Assembly: GCA_048058975.1 (NCBI GenBank)
Contig: JBLLNP010000022.1
Span: forward strand, 23,840 to 87,839
Length of the DNA stretch: 64,000 bases
Direction: 5' to 3'
Source: RHLJ01 sp048058975
Lineage (GTDB): Bacteria; Bacteroidota; Rhodothermia; Balneolales; Balneolaceae
The position numbers and the translations under genes were made by a program. Position 1 is the stretch's first letter. Each line of letters begins with the position of its first letter. The notes below the pieces were generated by a model that did no database searches, had not been told where the DNA came from, and saw only the letters and a list, made by a program, of their open reading frames with translations. Of the stretch, positions 27,219 to 36,011 are shown piece by piece.

Positions 27219-27247
27219 AAAGGCGTAAGTAATACTTACGCCTTTTT
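27219..27247. terminator. Bidirectional terminator
   Basis: A 12-bp perfect stem (AAAGGCGTAAGT/ACTTACGCCTTT) with a 3-base loop, then TTTTT on the plus strand. It lies between the convergent M14 and TPR genes. Confidence 0.9.
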
Positions 27248-27251
27248 AGTT

Positions 27252-28184
27252 TTAAAATCTTTTTAACTCCGCCTCGCTGGCTATGTATCCAAATGAAGCC
27301 CAACTTTCCCCATTATAGACTTGCTGCCAGATTTTGATCGCACGATCTTTCCTGCCATTCATAAAATGCCAGTTTCCTATTCCATAACCTATGGTAGCAT
27401 TCGATAATGCATCTGATTGCTCATCCAACAACAAATCAGAATCAAAATCGGCTTTAAAAACCAGTAGCAGCTTGAGGTAGCTGTCGTTTTCAATGATGTC
27501 CATCTCTGCGTGAATAGGCTCTATGATCCTTCCAGCCAATTCATCCTGGCCGCTTCGCTTAAGCGACATATAGTACCAATAGACAGCGGCTACCAGCATA
27601 TCGTCATTAGTGGCTGCCATTATACATTTTTGATACGCTTTAGCAGCGTTTTCTAAGTCGTTCTTCAGATAATAAGCCAGCCCAAGATGATACCAGATAT
27701 TGGTATGTAAAGAACTTCGGGGCATGTTCAGAGCATTAGGCAACCCATCTGGTTCTATGATATCTTCTTTCCCTTTGATAAGCTCTCCCGCCCTTTCAAA
27801 GTCCTGAATAGCATGATCAAAAGCCCTTAAGGAAAGGTACCGATGCCCACGGTGGCGATATAATCGGGGCTCTTCTTTGTGCAGCTCAATCCCCTTACTA
27901 AATATCTCAATCGATTTTTGGTATTCGCCCAAATAAGCGAGCCTTCGTCCAAACCAGATAATGTGGTCTGTGTTTGTTGAGTCAGTTTTATAATCTTCTC
28001 CTGCTTCTACTAAGTTTCTTACGAATACGGCGTGGATGCTGTCACTCAAAGCTGGAGGGCGAAGGGAATCTCCCAAAAGTGAAAGAGCCTCAACCGAACT
28101 GCTTCTGGGAATTGATTGGAAGGTAGGATCAGGTAATCCCTGACACGAAATAAAAATCAGTAAAGTAAAAGCTAAGAATCGCAT
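27252..28184 (-). CDS. TPR lipoprotein
   Basis: A 310-residue lipoprotein (signal FTLLIFISC). Residues about 75-215 hold four tetratricopeptide-like helix pairs (LGEYQKSIEIFSKGIELH, LRAFDHAIQDFERAGELI, KNDLENAAKAYQKCIMAA). The protein ends with another TPR-like pair and ASEAELKRF. It probably scaffolds protein contacts at the envelope. No specific role can be assigned; it converges on the M14 gene. Confidence 0.75.
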   Translation of the reverse strand: MRFLAFTLLIFISCQGLPDPTFQSIPRSSSVEALSLLGDSLRPPALSDSIHAVFVRNLVEAGEDYKTDSTNTDHIIWFGRRLAYLGEYQKSIEIFSKGIELHKEEPRLYRHRGHRYLSLRAFDHAIQDFERAGELIKGKEDIIEPDGLPNALNMPRSSLHTNIWYHLGLAYYLKNDLENAAKAYQKCIMAATNDDMLVAAVYWYYMSLKRSGQDELAGRIIEPIHAEMDIIENDSYLKLLLVFKADFDSDLLLDEQSDALSNATIGYGIGNWHFMNGRKDRAIKIWQQVYNGESWASFGYIASEAELKRF

Positions 28185-28218
28185 AACCGGATTATACTGA
28201 TTCTCAGCTTAAAAGTAA

Positions 28219-29493
28219 TTACAGCTGTAAATCCAGAGTGAGTTCTTTTCCGTTACGCACTACCGTGATAGTGGTGAGTTGACCTTTTTGCAGACTATTT
28301 AAAGCTTCCATATACCCGTAAATATCTTTCAATTTTTTTCCGCCAAGCTCTATAATAATGTCACCACTCTGAAGCCCGGCGTTTGCCGCTGCACCACCAT
28401 CATTGGTTCCGGTGATTTTCATGCCATCGCCATCGTAGCCATAATCAGGAAGAACTCCCAGTGTTGGCCCTTCAAGGCGCATACTCTGACGTTGTTCACC
28501 AGGTGCTGCGATGAATTCCATATCGGATTTGTCCAGTTCATCTAGTTGTGCAATTACTCTTTCCAAGTGGCGAAGTGCCAAAGCAATGCCATTGTTATTG
28601 ATGTACTCGGTATCGTCAGATGGGCGATGGTAATCGGAGTGTGTGTCTGTAAAATAATGGAGAACGGGGATGTCTTTGTAGTAAAAACTGGTATGGTCAC
28701 TGGCTCCTGTTCCATCTTCTACTAAATCAAGATTCAGATCTTCGGTATTAGCTGAATCAGCAAGTGCACTCCATTTTTCGGCGGTTCCAACTCCAAAAAT
28801 GATCAGTTTTTTTTCTTCATTCATCCGGCCAATCATATCCATGTTGATCATAGCCAGTGCATTTTCAAGTTCCACCGTTGGGTTATTCGCGTAATGAGCT
28901 GAGCCAAGTAATCCCATTTCTTCACCCGAGAATGCAAGAAAAAGAATATCGGTTTCAGGACGGTTTTCTGAAAAATATTGAGCAAGCTCCAGAAGCCCGG
29001 CTGTACCAGATGCGTTATCATCTGCGCCATTATGAATGCGCTTAACCTCACCACGATACAATGATCCAAACTCACCGTAGCCAAGGTGATCATAGTGAGC
29101 GCCGAGAATAATGACTTCATCAGAACCTCCTGTTCCCCGAAGCAAGCCCGCTACATTTTTCGAAAGTCTCTTTTCACCAGTAGTATCATCTTCTGAAGCA
29201 TGTGGGTTATTCAGCAGGGCGGTATTAATTGTAAACTCCTGGAAGAAGGTGCGGTCATCTCCGGCAGGTTCAAGGCCAAAATCACGGAATAGATCGGCAA
29301 TATAATTGGCGGCTTTGGCTTCATTAGCAGTTCCGGCTTCGCGGCCTTGCAGTTCTTCAGAAGCAAGGAAAGTAATATGTGTTTTAACGTCTTCCGGAGT
29401 GATGTTTACCGAAAGAGAAGTCTCAGGTTCAGATTGTGAGGAGCATCCGAGCAGGGTAAGTGTCAGGAAAACAGGAAATAATTTATTCAGCAT
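28219..29493 (-). CDS. M28-family aminopeptidase with PDZ domain, lipoprotein
   Basis: A 424-residue lipoprotein (LTLTLLGC). The M28 zinc site is complete: HYDHLGYG, NGADDNASGTAG (bridging Asp), AFSGEEMGLLGS (catalytic Glu and ligand), MDMIGRM and HSDYHRPSDD. Residues about 335-424 form a PDZ domain (GGAAANAGLQSGDIIIELGG). It removes N-terminal amino acids from peptides in the periplasm or at the surface. Domain order and length match bacterial PDZ-M28 peptidases. Confidence 0.92.
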   Translation of the reverse strand: MLNKLFPVFLTLTLLGCSSQSEPETSLSVNITPEDVKTHITFLASEELQGREAGTANEAKAANYIADLFRDFGLEPAGDDRTFFQEFTINTALLNNPHASEDDTTGEKRLSKNVAGLLRGTGGSDEVIILGAHYDHLGYGEFGSLYRGEVKRIHNGADDNASGTAGLLELAQYFSENRPETDILFLAFSGEEMGLLGSAHYANNPTVELENALAMINMDMIGRMNEEKKLIIFGVGTAEKWSALADSANTEDLNLDLVEDGTGASDHTSFYYKDIPVLHYFTDTHSDYHRPSDDTEYINNNGIALALRHLERVIAQLDELDKSDMEFIAAPGEQRQSMRLEGPTLGVLPDYGYDGDGMKITGTNDGGAAANAGLQSGDIIIELGGKKLKDIYGYMEALNSLQKGQLTTITVVRNGKELTLDLQL

Positions 29494-29621
29494 AGAAATA
29501 GAATGAGATTTAACGACCCCGAAAGGTAAGGCTGGAAGATGTAAATTTTATGAAAATTGTTGTTGAATGCACATAGTAGTAAACCCATTGTAGATTAAAG
29601 AAATAAGGAATCAATTTAGGT

Positions 29622-29731
29622 TGTCATGCTGAACTTGATTCAGCATCTGTTGTGGGAGAAACTTTGACGAAAGCTTTACATGTGTTAAACGCTCAGATCT
29701 TTGCAGATCCCGGATCAAGTCCGGGATGACA
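29622..29731. repeat. REP/MITE-like palindromic element (110 bp)
   Basis: It starts TGTCATGCTGAACTTGATTC and ends with its counterpart ...CCGGGATGACA. Each end is its own hairpin: TGCTGAA-CTTGA-TTCAGCA, and ATCCCGGA-TCAAG-TCCGGGAT. The two ends are diverged inverted copies sharing TGTCAT, ACTTGAT and ATCTG. This is the form of short non-autonomous palindromic repeats found between genes in many bacteria. No ORF lies inside. Confidence 0.7.
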
Positions 29732-29788
29732 GCCTCAGGTTTTAAATAAGAGGCTACCTATTAAACGTCAACCTTCTTACCTTTAGAC

Positions 29789-29879
29789 CATCGGTTAGGG
29801 GTGCTTCATCCAAAGTGGTTGAGGCTGAGATTATACCCTCCAACCTGATCCGGGTAATACCGGCGGAGGAAAACCAATG
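29789..29879 (+). promoter_or_regulatory. TPP riboswitch (THI element)
   Basis: The consensus core is present in order: AGGGGTGCTTC (29797-29807), CTGAGATTATACCC (29825-29838), ACCTGATCCGGGTAATACC (29843-29861) and GGCGGAGGA (29862-29870). P1 forms between CATCGGTT (29789) and AACCAATG (ending 29879) with one mismatch. It binds thiamin pyrophosphate and controls the TonB receptor gene starting 60 bases downstream, probably through its Shine-Dalgarno. Confidence 0.95.
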
Positions 29880-29898
29880 CACGTCGCATTTTTGTTGA

Positions 29899-29938
29899 CC
29901 TCCTCCCATTAATTAATCACTATTTAATTGGAGGAATG
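29899..29938 (+). promoter_or_regulatory. Putative Shine-Dalgarno-sequestering hairpin behind the riboswitch
   Basis: CCTCC (29899-29903) can pair with the Shine-Dalgarno GGAGG (29930-29934), helped by AATTAA/TTTAATT above it. The same CCTCC can instead pair with GGAGG inside the riboswitch (29865-29869). The two pairings exclude each other, which suits translational control. Confidence 0.55.
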
Positions 29939-32356
29939 ATGTTTAATAGAACATTCAATTCTACATCGCTTTGGGCGGTTATATTTTCACTATTTATTTT
30001 TTCGCAAAGCTATTCACAGACTATCAAAGGATATGTATCAGATTCTCAGACTGGTGAAAGGCTTCCTGGAGCAAATGTAGTTCAGCTTGGTACTACCAAC
30101 GGAACAACTACTAGTAGGCAAGGTTTTTTTGAGCTTACTTTAGCTGATTCCGGTTTCTTTTCTATTGAATTAAGTTATATAGGTTACGAATCCAAACAAA
30201 TTCGTTTGACGGGGTTGAATGATACTCTTTTAGTTGAGTTAGATGTTTATGTAATTGATGAATGGGATCATTTCTATACTCTTGATCAATTAGTAGTCCA
30301 AGCCACCCGTGTAGATGACAGCACCCCCTTCACTTACACAAATATTTCCAAAGAAGAACTGGAAGAACGAAACCTGGGTCAGGATGTACCCTATCTGTTA
30401 AATCTGGCTCCATCTGTGGTAACTACTTCTGATGCAGGAGCAGGAATTGGTTACACGGGAATCCGAATTCGTGGAGTTGATCCGGCGCGAATTAATGTGA
30501 CGATCAACGGAATTCCTATAAATGATGCGGAGTCACATGGAGTATTTTGGGTGGATTTGCCAGACATCGCTTCCTCACTTGAGAACATCCAGATTCAGCG
30601 TGGTGTGGGGACTTCAACCAATGGAGCGGCAGCGTTCGGAGGTTCCATCAACCTACAAACCAGTACTTCCAGAACCAATGCTTTTGCTGAGATAAATACA
30701 GGAATCGGCTCCTTCAATACACGTAAAGCTAACATTTTGTTAGGCTCTGGCTTGATGGAAAATGGCTGGATGTTTGAAGGCCGTTTATCCAAAATTTTGT
30801 CAGATGGATATATCGACCGGGCGAGCGCAGACTTGAATTCCTTCTATCTTTCAGGTTCAAAAAGAGGAGAAAGAAGCATTCTGAGAGCATATGTTTTTTC
30901 AGGAAAAGAAATAACTTACCAGGCCTGGTATGGAGTAGAAGAAAGTGTACTTGAAAGTGGTAATCGAACCTTTAATGAAGCGGGAACAGAAAAAGCAGGT
31001 GCGCCTTATGAGAATCAAGTTGATAACTATAGGCAGGATTATTACCAGCTTCATTATTCATACGAAATAGATTATAACTGGACAGCTAATGCATCCCTTC
31101 ACTACACCAGAGGAGAGGGGTATTTTGAAGAGTATAAAGCGGGAGAACTTCTTAGTGATTATGGGATAGTTTCAGATACCTCTAATTCGGACTTGGTTCG
31201 TCGGCGCTGGCTGGATAATCATTATTATGGTGGTGTCTTCTCAACTAAATACAATAGCCACAACTGGGATTTAACGGTTGGTGGGGGAATTCATCAATAC
31301 GATGGGGGGCATTTTGGAGAGGTAATCTGGGCTCGTTTTGCCGGAGACAGCGAAACCGAAGAACGGTACTATGATAATGATGGCGACAAGCTGGATATGA
31401 ATCTGTATGCTAAGTTCAATTATGAGTTGACAGACGCAATTAATGTATATGCGGATGCTCAGATTCGATCCATTAACTACGATTTCGTTGGTATTGGAAA
31501 TGATGGATTTGGAAACCTGATTCCAATCAACCAAAACGATAAACTGACGTTCTTTAATCCTAAGACCGGACTCGTATTCAGAAACTTTGAAGGGGATCGG
31601 GCTTTTCTCTCTTTCGGGATTGCCAGCAAAGAACCAACCAGAGAAGAATATGTGAACTCAACGCCTCAAGGCCGCCCAAATCACGAAACATTATACAATG
31701 TGGAGGCAGGATACACCAAGGATATAGGATCGGCTTTGATTGGGTTAAGTGCGTATGGTATGTTCTATGATGGTCAACTGGTACTAACCGGGCAGGTTAA
31801 TGATGTTGGCGCATACATAAGGGATAATGTTGAAAGCAGCTACCGAATGGGTTTGGAGCTGGAAGGAGCCATTCGCTTTACGGATCAAATTCAGTGGGCG
31901 GCTAATGCCACATTAAGCCGGAATAAAATTGACCGTATTTCCGAGTTCATCGATGATTATGATAATGGTGGTCAGATTGAGCGAACTTTTACCGACACTG
32001 ACATCGCTTTTTCTCCAAACCTGATTGCGAACTCGATTCTAAGTTTTTCTGAAAGTGGTTTTACAGGTGAGTTGATTACAAAATATGTGTCAAAGCAATA
32101 CCTCGATAATACTCAGAATGATGACCGATCGATTGATTCTTATCTTGTTAATGATGTACGGTTGAGCTATAAGTTGTCCGGGATAAGTTTTGCTGAGGCA
32201 ATTACTGCAAATCTTCTCATTAATAATGTGTTGAATCATGAGTACGAAACGAATGGCTATACCTTCGGCTTTATTGCAGGCGGAGAGCAACGTTTTAATT
32301 ACTATTACCCACAGGCGGGCAGGAATTTCCTTTTCCAACTAAAGTGGGAGTTTTAA
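29939..32356 (+). CDS. TonB-dependent receptor, predicted thiamin-compound transporter
   Basis: An 805-residue outer-membrane receptor with a signal peptide (LFIFSQSYSQ). Residues about 30-115 are a CarboxypepD-reg-like domain (KGYVSDSQTGERLPGANVVQ). The plug follows (ISKEELEERNLGQDVPYLL, then GIGYTGIRIRGVDPARINVT), then a 22-strand-type barrel ending in Phe (LFQLKWEF). Regulation by a TPP riboswitch right upstream indicates uptake of thiamin or a precursor, as proposed for similarly controlled receptors in Bacteroidetes. ATG 29939 is preferred, since the ATG at 29936 abuts GGAGG. No inner-membrane thiamin transporter gene follows. Confidence 0.9.
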   Translation: MFNRTFNSTSLWAVIFSLFIFSQSYSQTIKGYVSDSQTGERLPGANVVQLGTTNGTTTSRQGFFELTLADSGFFSIELSYIGYESKQIRLTGLNDTLLVELDVYVIDEWDHFYTLDQLVVQATRVDDSTPFTYTNISKEELEERNLGQDVPYLLNLAPSVVTTSDAGAGIGYTGIRIRGVDPARINVTINGIPINDAESHGVFWVDLPDIASSLENIQIQRGVGTSTNGAAAFGGSINLQTSTSRTNAFAEINTGIGSFNTRKANILLGSGLMENGWMFEGRLSKILSDGYIDRASADLNSFYLSGSKRGERSILRAYVFSGKEITYQAWYGVEESVLESGNRTFNEAGTEKAGAPYENQVDNYRQDYYQLHYSYEIDYNWTANASLHYTRGEGYFEEYKAGELLSDYGIVSDTSNSDLVRRRWLDNHYYGGVFSTKYNSHNWDLTVGGGIHQYDGGHFGEVIWARFAGDSETEERYYDNDGDKLDMNLYAKFNYELTDAINVYADAQIRSINYDFVGIGNDGFGNLIPINQNDKLTFFNPKTGLVFRNFEGDRAFLSFGIASKEPTREEYVNSTPQGRPNHETLYNVEAGYTKDIGSALIGLSAYGMFYDGQLVLTGQVNDVGAYIRDNVESSYRMGLELEGAIRFTDQIQWAANATLSRNKIDRISEFIDDYDNGGQIERTFTDTDIAFSPNLIANSILSFSESGFTGELITKYVSKQYLDNTQNDDRSIDSYLVNDVRLSYKLSGISFAEAITANLLINNVLNHEYETNGYTFGFIAGGEQRFNYYYPQAGRNFLFQLKWEF

Positions 32357-32360
32357 GCTG

Positions 32361-32425
32361 TATGAAAGTCCCCTCTGGAGAAGCCTGTGCTGAACTTGAT
32401 TCAGTAGGGATTTAGGGGTGTGTTC
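32361..32425. repeat. Composite intergenic repeat patch
   Basis: Between the convergent receptor and CotH genes lies CCCCTCTGGAG ... GGGATTTAGGGGTGTG, a dispersed-repeat-like pair of arms. Between the arms is a half copy of the palindromic element at 29622 (GCTGAACTTGATTCAG, identical over 16 bases). Confidence 0.5.
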
Positions 32426-34759
32426 TCATTTAATCAAAACCAACCGCTTTGAAACGGCATGTGACTCTGTGCTAAGGCGGTAAAAATAAATCCCGCTTGA
32501 AAGAGATGAAGCATCAAACCGAACGGAATACGCTCCTGCATTAAAAGGTTTGTTTGCAAGTGTCTGTATTAATCTGCCATCCATAGAGAAGACTTCGAGC
32601 TTAACCAATGAAGTTTTCTCTATGCTAAAGGAAATAGTGGTAGTAGGATTAAATGGATTTGGATAATTCTGGAAGAGCTGTATTTCGGAAGGTGTAGATT
32701 GTTCATCTTCCGAAGAATTGATTAACCCATTGGGAGCTCTAGGTGTTGGAATATCAAACAGAACAAACTCTTCACCTCCATCTCCATTCCGTCCAAAAGA
32801 TACATCGGTAGTTTGAGGTCCGAAGTTGAAGGCATCGACCGTAAGAAAAGTATCCCCAGATTGCTGAAACAAGCCAATATCTTCGCCATCTTTATTCAGA
32901 TTAAAAGAAGCGTGCATCGGGCCTTCTTTTTCGTCATCATCTATCCAAACCAGCAGATGACCACCTGCCTGAATAGTAGTATCAGGAAAGGCCCATTTAT
33001 TTTTGATAGTGAGATTATCCGAAAGGAAATACCCATTCATTGAAACGGGATTATCAGTTGGATTATAAATCTCCAGCCAATCCGCAAAAGCCCCACCTTC
33101 ATCAGAGATAGTAGAGCTGTTACTTGCCATGAGCTCGTTAATTACCAATGCCGAACTGCTTTTCCCTACTTGCTCATAAAGTTGTAGCGCTGGGTTTTTT
33201 GGAAACCGTTCTGTTTTCTCAGCAGGATCAGTGGCTGTAATAAAGTAGCTAATGGTGCCTTCATAATCACCGGGAACAAAAGTTCCGGTATATACTCCAT
33301 CGTTAGCTTCTTTATCTCTGCCTAAGCCATCATCTTTCAAAACTACAGAAGCTGTTTCATCTGTATGAATCTCGGCAGTAACTATAACTGTATTATCATC
33401 ATCCAGTACGGTAGCCTTTATGCTAAGCGTCTCCTCATCATTCAAAAAAGTAAAATTAGTTTTTACCTTTTTAATGATGGGGGTAATATTCAACAAGTTT
33501 AACTGCTCCAAGGATGAGTTAACTCGCTCAGTTATATAAGGCTTCAGTCCATAATCAACATGTCCGCCAAGTGCTGCGGTAAATGAAGCATGGTATTCTC
33601 CAATCCCATATCCATAGTCTTTGGTTCTGAAGGTGTCTGCTTCAGCCGCAGCTTCGGTCATCGCTTTTAATCGATCTATTTCAGCAAAAAGAACTTCTTC
33701 ATTAAAATATTCTTCTATCATTTTATTGATGTAGAAGTGGAATCGGTTTTTATATTCCTCAACCTCAAGAATACGGTTTGTAAGCGGTCGGTTACCCCCA
33801 TCAGGACCCCAGTTATTTATATCTCTCGTTCCCCAATCCGGGCCAATCCAGTCAATCCCAAAAGTGTTATCATAATCGTATGGAATAAACTCAAAGCGCT
33901 CATCATTCTTATTAAAGTACAGGTAGTAATTATTTTGGTTATACCAGTAATTATCCCAGTTGCCGGTTAGAATATCGATCGCCATCCATCTTATAACTCC
34001 GTCAACATTGATATAATCTTCGATCTGATTTTCGAATTCTACCTCATCGGATAATTCCAGAAAGCTGATTAAAGCTGATATATCAGAGTAATCGTCCAGT
34101 TCAGTATTTGTTTTCAGATCATACACTCTGCGATCTGCCCATTCAGGACTCCATTTATAATCCTTAGGGTTTTCGCTTATATAAGAAAGGTCAGCCGGCC
34201 AGAGGCTTTTGTATAGATTTCCTTCTTCACCTCCAAACCGATCTTCCACAAACTCATCATCTATGTGCTCTACATTTATATAAAGACCGTAATACACATC
34301 ATTTATAAAGAGCTTTACATGATTGGCTCTTGAAGCAGGCACATCAAATTTTCGGAATATATCCCAACTTAATTTCGAACGGATGATAGAAGGGTCATTA
34401 TGTTCACCGTTCAGATTCATTTTATCGAGCCCGTAATACTCACGACCTTGCACAAAAGTATTAAAAGAAACCTTGAACGATTTTTTATCCGAGCTTCTGG
34501 ACGTATTACCTCTTATTCTGAACCCTATATCATACACCGTATCTGCCTCAACACCTCTTTTAAAAACAAAGGTAGCGGGGTATTCGTGGTTGCTGTACCA
34601 ATTTGTATCGGCAAGTACTTTAGAAAGGGAATCTGCGTCTAAGCTTATATAAACATCAGGTAAAGTTGTGTCATCGAAAACCCAGTCTGATACAGCTTGT
34701 GAGAAAGCAGAAAAGGGCAAAATAGCGGAAAATAAAAGTGCAGATAAAATTTTTTTCAT
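32426..34759 (-). CDS. Secreted CotH-kinase-family protein with lamin-tail and T9SS sorting domains
   Basis: A 777-residue exported protein (signal ending SAFSQA). The CotH domain (about 30-390) has RIRGNTSRSSDKKSFKVSF and the active-site-like IPYDYDNTFGID. A short beta domain (about 400-510) with VTAEIHTDETASVVLKDDG follows. Next is a lamin-tail domain (about 525-635; VINELMASNSS, DWLEIYNPTDNPVSM). The C-terminal type IX sorting domain has FQNYPNPFNPTTTISF and GIYFYRL. CotH proteins are atypical secreted protein kinases in spore coats; bacterial homologues without spores have unknown targets. Divergent from the LytS/LytTR operon, whose putative operator lies 68 bases upstream of its start. 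Confidence 0.88.
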   Translation of the reverse strand: MKKILSALLFSAILPFSAFSQAVSDWVFDDTTLPDVYISLDADSLSKVLADTNWYSNHEYPATFVFKRGVEADTVYDIGFRIRGNTSRSSDKKSFKVSFNTFVQGREYYGLDKMNLNGEHNDPSIIRSKLSWDIFRKFDVPASRANHVKLFINDVYYGLYINVEHIDDEFVEDRFGGEEGNLYKSLWPADLSYISENPKDYKWSPEWADRRVYDLKTNTELDDYSDISALISFLELSDEVEFENQIEDYINVDGVIRWMAIDILTGNWDNYWYNQNNYYLYFNKNDERFEFIPYDYDNTFGIDWIGPDWGTRDINNWGPDGGNRPLTNRILEVEEYKNRFHFYINKMIEEYFNEEVLFAEIDRLKAMTEAAAEADTFRTKDYGYGIGEYHASFTAALGGHVDYGLKPYITERVNSSLEQLNLLNITPIIKKVKTNFTFLNDEETLSIKATVLDDDNTVIVTAEIHTDETASVVLKDDGLGRDKEANDGVYTGTFVPGDYEGTISYFITATDPAEKTERFPKNPALQLYEQVGKSSSALVINELMASNSSTISDEGGAFADWLEIYNPTDNPVSMNGYFLSDNLTIKNKWAFPDTTIQAGGHLLVWIDDDEKEGPMHASFNLNKDGEDIGLFQQSGDTFLTVDAFNFGPQTTDVSFGRNGDGGEEFVLFDIPTPRAPNGLINSSEDEQSTPSEIQLFQNYPNPFNPTTTISFSIEKTSLVKLEVFSMDGRLIQTLANKPFNAGAYSVRFDASSLSSGIYFYRLSTESHAVSKRLVLIK

Positions 34760-34826
34760 GAAATAAAGTACAAAAAGAAAGATTTACTACAATCATTTAT
34801 TAAGCGAAAAATAATTTTAGTGAAGT

Positions 34827-34856
34827 AGCGCTTTACACATGTATATAAGCGCTTTA
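34827..34856 (+). promoter_or_regulatory. Putative LytTR-type operator (direct repeat)
   Basis: AGCGCTTTA occurs twice, perfectly, with a 12-base spacer (repeat period 21 bp, two helical turns). LytTR regulators such as AgrA bind 9-bp direct repeats with a 12-13-bp spacer. It lies between the CotH gene and the operon encoding a LytTR regulator, 63 bases before the first start. Assignment is inferred from geometry and position. Confidence 0.6.
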
Positions 34857-34919
34857 TCACAAAATTATACATGTTAATCCGTTTGTGTCGATATTACCAT
34901 ACTATAAAGAACTCTTTAG

Positions 34920-36011
34920 TTGGTTAGACATCTCGAATATATAATAGTAGCTGTTACGGCATTTATTTTTACGCTATACCATGCTGTACTTACCAGTCTT
35001 GTTATAGCTAGGATAGATTATCTGGATCTGAGCTTCGGGTATATTTTCTTTGTTGAATGCGTCGCTTTTATTCCTATTGGAATTGGCATGCTTACAATTA
35101 CCTGGTTAGGGAAAAAATATCCTTCACTCTTCACAACCCTAACATATGGGACACTAACAAAGCATGTTCTGATTGCAAGTACCATTTTTGTAATTCATTG
35201 TTTTTGGCAGCCATATATGAATTCTGTTTTCTTTGGCACAGAATATTATTTAGAACGCTCTTTAAATGATTTTATAGGGTTTCTCGAGATGCGGTTTTTG
35301 ATTTATGTAATCATTGTGGGTCTGGTAAGTGGTCTTATTAAAATGAGAGAACAGCAGGAAATTATTGTGAAACAATCAGATTTAAATTTAAAGCTTCAAA
35401 AAGCGAGATTAAGAGAGCTTGAATTAAAGATGAATCCTGAAATCATCTATCCTAACCTGAGTTTTATTAGAAATAAGGCCGAAAAAAACCCAGAGTTAGC
35501 TTCTCAGATGGTCATTTCGATGGCAGGAATTTTAAGAAAACTGGTTGACAATTTTGACCATGAACAAGCGATGTTATCGGATGAGAATAATCTATTTAAA
35601 AGATATGCTGAGCTTCTCAAATTAAGATTAGAACGTTCGTTTGAGATTAAAGTAGAGCTTGCCCCAGGAATAGAAGCGGAAAGAGTGCCTTCACTTATTT
35701 TAATGGTTCCATTATTTGAGGAGCTTTTTTTTGGCGAATATGAAAAATATTTTCATACGGTTAACGAGATGTTCTTTCAGGTTAAAAGAATTTCTGAAAG
35801 TGAGTTTGAGGTGAATATTTCTATTAAAAATATATTAGATGCAGAATTACTTTCGGGTCAGATTAAAGATGATTCGACAGTAAACGCAATTCGGGAATTA
35901 CTTGAAAATTTAAGGGACGGAACATTTGTATTTGAACCGGAGGTAGAAGGTTTAGATTTGATGTTGAAACTAACATCGCATAAGCAGTTGGAAGAGAGTG
36001 TATATGGTTAG
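34920..36011 (+). CDS. LytS/YehU-like sensor lacking catalytic residues (pseudo-histidine kinase)
   Basis: A 363-residue protein with four hydrophobic helices (about 7-150), a linking coiled coil (QSDLNLKLQKARLRELELK) and a His-kinase-like domain. Where LytS kinases have PHFLFNxL it reads MNPEIIYPNLSFI, with Glu for the phosphorylated His. The N-box PLVENxxKHG is replaced by MVPLFEELFFGEY. Later parts keep the outline (YAELLKLRLERSFEIKVEL). Helix order and length match its neighbour, so it is a duplicated kinase that lost activity. TTG 34920 follows an in-frame TAG directly. The gene overlaps the active kinase gene. Confidence 0.8.
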   Translation: MVRHLEYIIVAVTAFIFTLYHAVLTSLVIARIDYLDLSFGYIFFVECVAFIPIGIGMLTITWLGKKYPSLFTTLTYGTLTKHVLIASTIFVIHCFWQPYMNSVFFGTEYYLERSLNDFIGFLEMRFLIYVIIVGLVSGLIKMREQQEIIVKQSDLNLKLQKARLRELELKMNPEIIYPNLSFIRNKAEKNPELASQMVISMAGILRKLVDNFDHEQAMLSDENNLFKRYAELLKLRLERSFEIKVELAPGIEAERVPSLILMVPLFEELFFGEYEKYFHTVNEMFFQVKRISESEFEVNISIKNILDAELLSGQIKDDSTVNAIRELLENLRDGTFVFEPEVEGLDLMLKLTSHKQLEESVYG

